A stretch of 6,141 bases of DNA, taken from assembly GCA_000433115.1 (NCBI GenBank), contig FR892179.1, positions 1 to 6,141 of the forward strand, written 5' to 3'. Below the pieces are notes generated by a model. The model did not search any database. It was not told where the DNA came from and saw only the letters and a list, made by a program, of their open reading frames with translations. Of this stretch, positions 1 to 4,622 are shown one piece after another. Both the position numbers and the translations under genes were made by a program. How positions within the stretch are numbered: position 1 is the stretch's first letter; each line of letters begins with the position of its first letter. The stretch comes from Ruminococcus sp. CAG:382. GTDB lineage: Bacteria; Bacillota; Clostridia; Oscillospirales; CAG-382.

Positions 1-76
1 GGCGGTCATCGCGCTTGATTGCGGCGGCACGTCATACGGCGGACTGGACGGTATCTTCCCCGCAGAGCTTTTATGA
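1..76 (+). CDS. spoIIGA: C-terminal end of probable SpoIIGA, sigma-E processing peptidase (partial)
   Basis: Only the last 24 codons are in the window, read from base 2 to the TGA at 74-76. The peptide ends GGLDGIFPAELL, which resembles the end of the SpoIIGA aspartic-peptidase domain, where a Gly/Tyr-rich turn is followed by a short Leu-Pro-containing tail. The stronger argument is position: in Bacillus and Clostridia spoIIGA lies immediately upstream of sigE and is co-transcribed with it. SpoIIGA is a mother-cell septal membrane protein that removes the pro-sequence of pro-sigma-E after a signal from the forespore. The stop codon overlaps a possible upstream sigE ATG at 73-75 (ATGA) and is followed at once by the sigE ribosome-binding site, so the two are probably translated from one message. 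With so short a fragment the identity rests mainly on synteny. Confidence 0.6.
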   Translation, partial: AVIALDCGGTSYGGLDGIFPAELL

Positions 77-90
77 GGAGTGTGCTTTTT

Positions 91-786
91 ATGAATATCA
101 TTTACCGTTTCATACTCAAGCTGTTTTCAAAATCGGATTTCACCCACTATATAAACGGTCCGTCTTCACTGCCGGCTCCGCTTGCCGCCGAAAAGGAACG
201 CGACATGATAAGCCGCCTGCCGGACGACGAGGACGCGAAAAAGACGCTGATCGAACACAATCTTCGCCTTGTCGTATACATAGCGAAACGTTTTGAGAGC
301 ACGAACATCGGTCTGGAGGATCTGATTTCCGTGGGTACGATCGGACTTATCAAGGCGGTCAATACTTTCCGCTCGGATAAACAGATAAAGCTTGCCACAT
401 ATGCGTCGCGATGCATAGAAAATGAAATACTCATGCATATAAGGCGTTCGGGACACCTGAAATCGGAAATGTCGCTCGACGAGCCTCTGGGGAGTGACTG
501 GGACGGAAATGAGCTGATGCTTTCCGACCTGCTCGGCACCGACGGAGACGACGTTTACCGCGACATCGAAAAAAACGAGGAACGCCGTATTCTGCTGCGT
601 GCCGTCGATTCTCTCCCCGAACGTGAAAAACTTATCGTTGAACTGAGGTTCGGTTTCGGCGGCAGACAGGAAAAAACTCAGAAAGAGGTCGCGGATATGC
701 TCGGCATTTCACAGTCATACATATCGCGGCTTGAAAAACGCATAATCGACAGGCTCAAGGACGAATTGAAAAAGCTTTCGTATTGA
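91..786 (+). CDS. sigE: RNA polymerase sporulation sigma factor sigma-E (pro-form)
   Basis: This 231-residue sigma-70-family protein is the early mother-cell sporulation sigma factor. Residues about 53-119 form region 2, with the LVVYIAKRFE, EDLISVGTIGLIKAVNTF and KLATYASRCIENEI motifs of sigma-E and sigma-K. An SDWDGNELMLSDLLGTD segment follows region 2, and residues about 170-231 form region 4 with the KTQKEVADMLGISQSYISRLEKRI helix-turn-helix. Together these match sigma-E very closely along the whole length. The N-terminus (MNIIYRFILKLFSK) is the hydrophobic, basic pro-sequence that holds the precursor at the membrane. By alignment to Bacillus the SpoIIGA cut would fall just before Tyr20. 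I chose the ATG at 91 because GAGGAG lies at 75-80. An in-frame ATG at 73 overlaps the spoIIGA stop and would give a 25-residue pro-sequence, nearer the 27 of Bacillus. sigG, often next downstream, is absent here. Confidence 0.96.
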   Translation: MNIIYRFILKLFSKSDFTHYINGPSSLPAPLAAEKERDMISRLPDDEDAKKTLIEHNLRLVVYIAKRFESTNIGLEDLISVGTIGLIKAVNTFRSDKQIKLATYASRCIENEILMHIRRSGHLKSEMSLDEPLGSDWDGNELMLSDLLGTDGDDVYRDIEKNEERRILLRAVDSLPEREKLIVELRFGFGGRQEKTQKEVADMLGISQSYISRLEKRIIDRLKDELKKLSY

Positions 787-811
787 CAAATGAAGCTTCC
801 GGGAGTATAAT
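783..811 (+). promoter_or_regulatory. Consensus sigma-A promoter for the NYN gene
   Basis: TTGACA at 783-788 and TATAAT at 806-811 are both perfect consensus hexamers and are separated by exactly 17 bases. The -35 box overlaps the last codon and stop of sigE. Transcription should begin near 818. The TTG at 811-813, the furthest-upstream possible start of the next gene, lies on the -10 box, so a message from this promoter cannot use it. This suggests the NYN gene is expressed in vegetative cells independently of the spoIIG promoter. Confidence 0.8.
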
Positions 812-854
812 TGAAACGGAAAAACAAACGGATCAAAGAAGCATTGGAAAATAT

Positions 855-870
855 CGCGGGGGTTCCCGCG
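855..870 (+). other. GC-rich hairpin in the NYN leader
   Basis: CGCGGG and CCCGCG form a perfect 6-bp stem around the loop GGTT. It sits about 37 bases after the predicted transcription start and 3 bases before a strong ribosome-binding site. No T-run follows, so it is not a terminator. It could hold the ribosome-binding site exposed or protect the 5' end of the message. Confidence 0.5.
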
Positions 871-873
871 CGG

Positions 874-881
874 AAAGGAGG
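874..881 (+). promoter_or_regulatory. Strong Shine-Dalgarno site placing the NYN start at ATT 889
   Basis: AAAGGAGG is a near-complete complement of the 16S rRNA 3' end. Seven bases downstream, in the NYN frame, is ATT at 889-891. No ATG, GTG or TTG in any frame lies at a usable distance, so this site points to a rare AUU start. Confidence 0.6.
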
Positions 882-888
882 AAAAGCT

Positions 889-1656
889 ATTTTATTCGGA
901 AAAAAGAAACAGTCGGCACGTCCGCAGCTCAGCCGGTTTGAAAACGGTCTGCCCACAGCCGTCGCTTTTGTCGATTACGAAAGCTGGTATGTGTCGCTCA
1001 TAAAGAATTACGGCATCAAGCCCGACATAAAAGGCTGGTTTGAGGATCTTGCAAAACGTGTAAATATCACGGAAGCGATATTTTTTGCGGATTTTTCGCA
1101 TAAGTCGCTCGCCGACGAAATAAAGCGCATCAGACCGTATTCAAACAAGATCATCGATACCCGCAACCCGCTCGGCGTTCAGAAAGATTTCACCGATTTT
1201 ATTATTCTTGACAACATCTATCAAAAGGCTCTGCTGAGCGACGACGTTGACTGTTTTGTTCTGTTCTCTGGCGACGGACATTTCAGCTCCGTCACATCGT
1301 TTTTGAAAAATATCTATGGCAAGCAGGTCGGCGTTTATGCAATAAACGGCTCGTTCTCGCACCAGCTTCGCGAAACCTCAAGCTGGAGCGTCATTCTGCC
1401 CACGGAAGAAAGCGTTCTGGGCAACGATTACCGTCTTTTACTCGACGAGCTGAAGCAAAACAAGGTAATGTACACCGAAAGCAAGCTGCTTGCAAGCGTA
1501 TGCAACGCGCACAGGAATGCAAAAAAAGAAAATCTGAAACGCGCTCTGGATAAGCTGATCGCAGAAAAGGTCATAACCGTCCGCAAGGTCAGCGACAAAA
1601 AGGAAGGCACGCTGTTTGTCGATTGGGACGCAGCCGCAAAATACACCGAACAGTAA
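889..1656 (+). CDS. NYN (LabA/DUF88-like) domain protein, predicted metal-dependent RNase
   Basis: From the proposed ATT start this is a 255-residue soluble protein. Residues about 22-165 form a NYN/PIN-like nuclease fold, with AVAFVDYES (Asp29), FFADF (Asp68), KDFTDFIILDNIY (Asp103, Asp108) and FVLFSGDGHFSSV (Asp129, a variant of the SGDSDF motif). The acidic residues are where this family binds the metal for RNA cleavage. Residues about 180-255 (LLLDELKQNKVMYTESKLL to FVDW) look like a winged-helix-type module that may bind nucleic acid. The frame is open back to a TTG at 811, but that codon lies on a promoter -10 box. A TTG at 844 has no good ribosome-binding site, whereas ATT 889 has an excellent one and gives the plausible N-terminus MLFGKKK. 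The gene stands alone between sigE and a strong terminator. Its substrate and any sporulation role are unknown. Confidence 0.82.
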   Translation: MLFGKKKQSARPQLSRFENGLPTAVAFVDYESWYVSLIKNYGIKPDIKGWFEDLAKRVNITEAIFFADFSHKSLADEIKRIRPYSNKIIDTRNPLGVQKDFTDFIILDNIYQKALLSDDVDCFVLFSGDGHFSSVTSFLKNIYGKQVGVYAINGSFSHQLRETSSWSVILPTEESVLGNDYRLLLDELKQNKVMYTESKLLASVCNAHRNAKKENLKRALDKLIAEKVITVRKVSDKKEGTLFVDWDAAAKYTEQ

Positions 1657-1675
1657 CATATTTATCAAATGCAAA

Positions 1676-1730
1676 CGGCAAAGCAATGCTTCAAAGCATC
1701 GCTTCTGCCGCTTGTTTTTTGTTTTTATTT
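1676..1730 (+). terminator. Rho-independent terminator after the NYN gene
   Basis: CGGCA (1676-1680) pairs with TGCCG (1706-1710), and AAGCAATGC (1681-1689) pairs with GCATCGCTT (1696-1704) with one A-C mismatch. This leaves the loop TTCAAA and one bulged C. The sequence then runs into CTTGTTTTTTGTTTTTATTT. The long stem and T-rich tail should isolate spoIVB from upstream transcription. Confidence 0.88.
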
Positions 1731-1745
1731 ACTATGCCGCACGTT

Positions 1746-1775
1746 ACATATTTTCTGCGCTTTCGGTGCAAATTA
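1746..1775 (+). promoter_or_regulatory. Possible sigma-G/sigma-F-type promoter of spoIVB
   Basis: ACATA at 1746-1750 resembles the GHATR -35 element, and CAAATTA at 1769-1775 resembles the CATNHTA -10 element of forespore sigma factors, at an 18-base spacing. Each has one mismatch. In Bacillus spoIVB is read by sigma-F and sigma-G, and the terminator just upstream means spoIVB needs its own promoter in this gap. No good sigma-A pair is present. Confidence 0.35.
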
Positions 1776-1808
1776 TAAGTGTCGCACGACAAAAAAGGTA
1801 GGTATTCT

Positions 1809-2849
1809 ATGAACGTAAATAAAAAAATCAAGGCGTTTGCGGTGATGCTCGCCCTGCTTGTGTGTATGTGTACGGTTCTGCCGTACGGCGTACTCGGCAC
1901 ACCGGCGGCAGCAGCCGGCACGCGTCCGACGCTGATACCGGGCGGTATGCCGTTCGGCGTGAAGTTCTTCACGGAAGGCGTTGTCGTGGTCGGAATCACG
2001 GACGTTGACACGCCGACGGGTCTTGTGTCGCCCGCACGGGATGCGGGTATCGCCGTCGGAGACGTCATACTCCGCGTTGACGGAAAGGACGCCGGCAGCG
2101 TTGAGGAATTCGGCGCGCTGATACGCGACAGCGGCGGAAAGGCTGTCACGCTTTCGCTCAGGCGGGGCGATGTCGAAACCTCTTCGGTGATCACTCCGGC
2201 AAAGTCCGCAGACGGCGAATACCGTGCAGGTCTCTGGATAAAGGATTCCACGGCGGGCATCGGCACACTGACTTATATCGATCCGGCAAACGACAGCTTC
2301 GGCGGTCTGGGACACGGTATATGTGACGGGGGCACCGGAGAGCTTCTGCCGTTGAAGCGCGGTGTTGTCGTTGACGTGAACCTTACGGGTATCGTAAAGG
2401 GCAGAGTCAATGAGCCGGGAGAGTTGAAGGGTATATTCTCGTCGGTACGGCGCGGTTCGCTCTCATCAAATACGGACTGCGGCGTTTTCGGCACGATAAA
2501 CACGTCGGGAATGGAGCTTCCCTCTCCGATCGAGATCGGATACAGAAGCGAGGTCAGGAGCGGAAAAGCGTGCGTGATTTCATGCGCAGGCGGCAAACCG
2601 CAGTGCTACGAAATTGAAATCGAACGCATTTCCGACCCCGACGGTATGACGAAAAACTTTGTCATCCGCATAACCGACGGCACGCTTCTTGACCTGACCG
2701 GCGGCATCGTTCAGGGCATGTCCGGCAGTCCCGTTGTGCAGAACGGGCGGCTTATCGGCGCAGTCACTCACGTCATGATAAACGACCCGACCCGCGGCTA
2801 CGGCATATTTATCGAAAACATGCTGGAGGAAGCGAAAAACGCGGCGTAA
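1809..2849 (+). CDS. spoIVB: SpoIVB sporulation peptidase (PDZ domain plus S55 serine protease)
   Basis: This is a 346-residue secreted or membrane-anchored protein. Residues 8-30 are a hydrophobic signal or anchor after NVNKKIK. LIPGGMPFGVKFFTEGVVVVG (about 42-62) is the conserved family entry. Residues about 63-122 are a PDZ domain (SPARDAGIAVGDVILRVDG). Residues about 137-346 are the S55 peptidase, with YRAGLWIKDSTAGIGTLTY, GLGHGICD, TGGIVQGMSGSPVVQNG and IGAVTHVMINDPTRGYGI. The catalytic triad is visible as His169, Asp290 and Ser305, matching Bacillus His236, Asp363 and Ser378, so the enzyme should be active. SpoIVB is made in the forespore, self-cleaves, and triggers pro-sigma-K processing by SpoIVFB. 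AGGTAGG at 1796-1802 supports ATG 1809. It is shorter than the 425-residue Bacillus protein, mainly at the N-terminus. The usual partner spo0A does not follow. Confidence 0.95.
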   Translation: MNVNKKIKAFAVMLALLVCMCTVLPYGVLGTPAAAAGTRPTLIPGGMPFGVKFFTEGVVVVGITDVDTPTGLVSPARDAGIAVGDVILRVDGKDAGSVEEFGALIRDSGGKAVTLSLRRGDVETSSVITPAKSADGEYRAGLWIKDSTAGIGTLTYIDPANDSFGGLGHGICDGGTGELLPLKRGVVVDVNLTGIVKGRVNEPGELKGIFSSVRRGSLSSNTDCGVFGTINTSGMELPSPIEIGYRSEVRSGKACVISCAGGKPQCYEIEIERISDPDGMTKNFVIRITDGTLLDLTGGIVQGMSGSPVVQNGRLIGAVTHVMINDPTRGYGIFIENMLEEAKNAA

Positions 2850-2860
2850 GTGAGCCATGC

Positions 2861-2925
2861 AAAAAACATTACGGTGATTTCCGCAGGAAAAGCCTGTGAA
2901 ACCACCGTAATTTTGTTGTTTTGTT
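2861..2925. terminator. Bidirectional terminator between spoIVB and the convergent phosphatase gene
   Basis: TTACGGTG at 2869-2876 pairs perfectly with CACCGTAA at 2903-2910. Inside this, TTTC and CAGG pair with CCTG and GAAA around a small bulge and the loop AAAAG. On the plus strand the stem is followed by TTTTGTTGTTTTGTT. On the minus strand it is followed by TGTTTTTTG. It lies between two converging genes and can serve both. Confidence 0.85.
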
Positions 2926-3566
2926 ATCTTCCGCTGTTCGGAACTCCGCAGGGCGGCAAATGAGACGTATCGTTCAGATAGTCACATTCGGGAACGGTAT
3001 ATCCCGTATCGTTGTTTCTGAAATTGAAGCGGGTGACCGCGCTGGTACGCAGCTTTATGCGTTCCCAGCCCATAAAAGGAGGCATTCCGAGCAGCCATGC
3101 GATCCAGCTGCAACCGAAACCGCCGTGACAGAATACCGCAACACGCTCATCGTTCGGACGCGTTATCCTGTAAACACCGCCGTCTCTCATAGCCGAGTGA
3201 TGCAAGAAATTCATCGGAATTTTTCACAAGCGATGCCATCGTCTCATCGCGCTCAAGCTCGGCGCAGTCCTCGACATCGGTAACACCGTTTCTGAAGGCG
3301 AAAGTATATCCGCCCTTTCCGGCAACGCGCGGCTGCATATAGTCCATGCTTTCGGCAGTCCAGTCAAGCACCGTATTCTCCATGCCGAGTGCCAGCATCG
3401 TGGGACGCGCGGTATCGATCGCCCTGCCGAGCGGAGAGGTATAGATCCTGTCGAGCTTCACACGGCTCATGCGCTGTCCGAGTGCGAGAGCCTCTTCCTT
3501 GCCGAGAGGCGTTATTGTGTTGTGTGCGTAATCGGGGTCGGCGTGACGGATTATATAAAGTATCAT
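2924..3566 (-). pseudogene. Histidine phosphatase (phosphoglycerate mutase superfamily), frameshifted
   Basis: Two minus-strand frames together make one histidine phosphatase. The first (3566 down to 3147) holds IIRHADPDY (Arg7, His8), TSPLGRAIDTA (Arg48) and the likely proton donor WTAES (Glu72). The second (from about 3185 down to the TAA at 2924) holds RVAVFCHGGFG, with the second active-site His, and NDTSHL near its end. They must join near 3183-3188, where the coding strand reads GAGAGA. One more GA unit would give LGYE-RD-GGVYRI and an unbroken protein of about 214 residues, typical for the family. As it stands, the first frame stops at 139 residues without the second His and should be inactive. 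The start ATG at 3564-3566 overlaps the stop of the upstream phosphodiesterase gene as TAATG, so translation is probably coupled. A sequencing error, a recent mutation or a reversible slip are all possible. Confidence 0.85.
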
Positions 3567-4285
3567 TATTCGCAGATGTTTGAGGTGATGTAGTCAATAC
3601 CCCAGTCAATAAGCTGCTGTGCCTTTTCGGGGTCGTCGACCGTCCATGCATTGACGATGATTCCGAGGTCGTGGAGGTGTTTGATCTTCTCTTCGTCAAG
3701 CGCGGAGAAATAGATATCAAGATCGATCTTGTCCTTGTGAATCATTTCGACCATCGCGTCGGTGTATTCGCCGGTGAGGAACTGCGCGGGATGACCGGGA
3801 AGGATTTTTCTGAGATTCAGCAGATTGTCATAAGCAAAGCTGATGAAAACGACATGATCAAGCCAGCCCTCTTCTTTGATGATTTCGACCATTTCGGCGA
3901 CCTGTTCAAGAGTATAGACTGTCTTGAATTCAAGAACGCAGTTTTTCTCGTATTTCTTGCAAATTGCGATGTACTCACGCAGTGTGGGGATGCGGAGATC
4001 GGCGCGTGTGCGCGTTCCGTCGATATCCTTGAGGCGGAGACTGCGGATATATTCAAATGAGGTGTTTTCGATCACGATATTGTCGCCGGCTACTCTGCCG
4101 GTCTCGCTGTCGTGGATCACGACATATTCGCCGTCTGCGGTGCGGTGAACGTCGGTTTCAACGCCCCAATAGCTTCTGTTGCCTGCTGCGATAAATGCCG
4201 CAAGGGTGTTTTCCTTTTCAAGACCGCTGCAGCCGCGATGCGCGACCATTTTGCACTGTTTTGCATTTACTTTTCTGGTATTCAT
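3566..4285 (-). CDS. Glycerophosphodiester phosphodiesterase (GDPD/UgpQ family)
   Basis: This 239-residue cytoplasmic enzyme should hydrolyse deacylated phospholipids, such as glycerophosphocholine, to glycerol 3-phosphate and an alcohol. The family signature is complete. VAHRGCSGLEKENTLAAF carries His16 and Arg17. GVETDVHRTADGEYVVIHD carries Glu43, Asp45 and His58. IPTLREYI follows, then VLEFK with Glu119 and Lys121. VNAWTVDDPEKAQQLIDWGIDYITSN near the end closes the TIM barrel. No signal peptide or membrane segment is seen, so it resembles short UgpQ-type enzymes rather than secreted GlpQ. The frame is open 21 codons further upstream, but the ATG at 4285 has GGAG nine bases before it and the upstream residues look non-native. 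It is the first gene of a minus-strand pair and overlaps the phosphatase gene by one base. Its promoter lies at 4337-4364. Confidence 0.94.
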   Translation of the reverse strand: MNTRKVNAKQCKMVAHRGCSGLEKENTLAAFIAAGNRSYWGVETDVHRTADGEYVVIHDSETGRVAGDNIVIENTSFEYIRSLRLKDIDGTRTRADLRIPTLREYIAICKKYEKNCVLEFKTVYTLEQVAEMVEIIKEEGWLDHVVFISFAYDNLLNLRKILPGHPAQFLTGEYTDAMVEMIHKDKIDLDIYFSALDEEKIKHLHDLGIIVNAWTVDDPEKAQQLIDWGIDYITSNICE

Positions 4286-4312
4286 AAAATTATTCTCCGT
4301 ATCATATTGATT

Positions 4313-4334
4313 GCGTCGGCTTTGCCGCCAACGC
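4313..4334 (-). other. Hairpin at the 5' end of the phosphodiesterase message
   Basis: Read on the minus strand, GCGTTGGC and GCCGACGC pair over 8 bp with one G-U pair, around the loop GGCAAA. It begins 2 bases after the -10 box, so it would lie at the very 5' end of the transcript. No T-run follows. A 5' stem of this kind could stabilise the message; I see no riboswitch fold. Confidence 0.4.
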
Positions 4335-4336
4335 TT

Positions 4337-4364
4337 ATTATAACACATGGTAAAACTTTTTCAA
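4337..4364 (-). promoter_or_regulatory. Sigma-A promoter of the phosphodiesterase-phosphatase operon
   Basis: On the minus strand TTGAAA (4364-4359) and TATAAT (4342-4337) are separated by 16 bases, with an extended -10 TGT just before TATAAT. The -35 box lies within the first copy of the 31-bp repeat. The leader to the ATG at 4285 would be about 45 bases. Confidence 0.75.
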
Positions 4365-4449
4365 GGGAGTTTTCGGAAAAACCGCAATTTTTCAAACGAT
4401 TTTTCGGATTTGCGAAGTTTTTTCAACGGAGTTCGGTGATATGCGTAAA
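4357..4449. repeat. Three degenerate tandem copies of a 31-bp repeat
   Basis: TTTTTCAA occurs at 4357, 4388 and 4419, exactly 31 bases apart each time. In the first two copies the next 12 bases also align: five variable bases (GGGAG or ACGAT), then TTTTCGG. The third copy has CGGAG followed by TTCGG, lacking two T. The last third of the unit is poorly conserved. The first copy contains the -35 box of the minus-strand promoter, and the other two lie upstream of it at a spacing near three helical turns. They could be binding sites for a regulator, or simply a decayed duplication. Confidence 0.6.
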
Positions 4450-4572
4450 ACGGACTCAATATACGATGCTTTGCACAAAAAGCTTCTCCCGGCATATACC
4501 GTTTCTCACGGCATAAAAATTCACAATTTATTTAAGAGTTTACGTAGATATCGGAGGTGGGCGTCAATATAA
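4441..4572 (+). CDS. Possible small ORF, 43 codons, in the MarR leader region
   Basis: An ATG at 4441 preceded by CGGAG nine bases earlier opens a 43-codon frame ending in TAA at 4570-4572. The peptide is basic (it starts MRKTDSIYDALHKKLLP and ends RRYRRWASI), has no membrane segment, and matches nothing I recognise. It uses codons such as TTA, ATA, AGA and AGG that are uncommon in the neighbouring genes, and the MarR promoter lies inside its 3' end. No convincing promoter for it is seen. It may well be chance. Confidence 0.15.
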   Translation: MRKTDSIYDALHKKLLPAYTVSHGIKIHNLFKSLRRYRRWASI

Positions 4573-4573
4573 T
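4545..4573 (+). promoter_or_regulatory. Probable sigma-A promoter of the marR-ABC operon
   Basis: TATAAT at 4568-4573 is a consensus -10 box. Seventeen bases upstream TAGATA at 4545-4550 matches four of six -35 bases. Transcription would start near 4580, in the middle of the first palindrome, leaving a leader of about 43 bases to the TTG start at 4623. The weak -35 fits a promoter meant to be controlled by a repressor. Confidence 0.6.
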
Positions 4574-4585
4574 TAACACGTTAAT
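4572..4585. promoter_or_regulatory. Operator 1: palindrome ATTAAC-AC-GTTAAT
   Basis: Two perfect 6-base arms flank a 2-base centre. The site shares its first two bases with the -10 box and covers the predicted transcription start. It sits just upstream of a MarR-family gene, and that family typically binds such AT-rich inverted repeats in its own promoter, so it is the likely target of self-repression. Confidence 0.6.
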
Positions 4586-4587
4586 AT

Positions 4588-4599
4588 TTAACGAGTTAA
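4588..4599. promoter_or_regulatory. Operator 2: palindrome TTAAC-GA-GTTAA
   Basis: A second copy with the same arms as operator 1 is centred exactly 15 bases downstream of it, between the predicted transcription start and the ribosome-binding site. A bound dimer here would block the start of transcription or elongation. Confidence 0.55.
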
Positions 4600-4622
4600 T
4601 TGTTTTTCGGGAGGTGTTTTTT

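Noticed and set aside
147..539. Minus-strand open frames inside sigE
   Set aside because: They are antisense shadows of a strongly conserved sigma factor gene, with no ribosome-binding site and Ser/Arg-rich composition.
855..870. Terminator of sigE
   Set aside because: The stem is stable but no T-run follows it.
811..888. Extension of the NYN protein upstream to the TTG at 811
   Set aside because: The TTG lies on a perfect promoter -10 box and the stretch contains a hairpin and a strong ribosome-binding site, so it reads as a leader rather than coding sequence.
1691..2315. Minus-strand open frames across the start of spoIVB
   Set aside because: They are antisense to a clearly recognised gene, low-complexity and cross the terminator region.
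2921..3283. Plus-strand 120-codon frame opposite the phosphatase
   Set aside because: It is a shadow of the frameshifted phosphatase and starts within the terminator T-run.
3671..4060. Plus-strand 129-codon frame inside the phosphodiesterase gene
   Set aside because: It is antisense to a gene with all family motifs, and its sequence shows no domain.
4357..4449. CRISPR array
   Set aside because: The 31-base units are contiguous and degenerate, with no spacers between conserved repeats.
4471..4500. Additional plus-strand promoter TTGCAC-18-TATACC
   Set aside because: Both boxes are imperfect, the spacing is 18, and the downstream TATAAT at 4568 linked to the operators is a better candidate for marR.
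4572..4600. PhoP box upstream of a phosphate-related operon
   Set aside because: TTAAC-like units occur, but they are spaced about 7-8 bases apart as inverted repeats, not as direct repeats with an 11-base period, and they face the marR gene.
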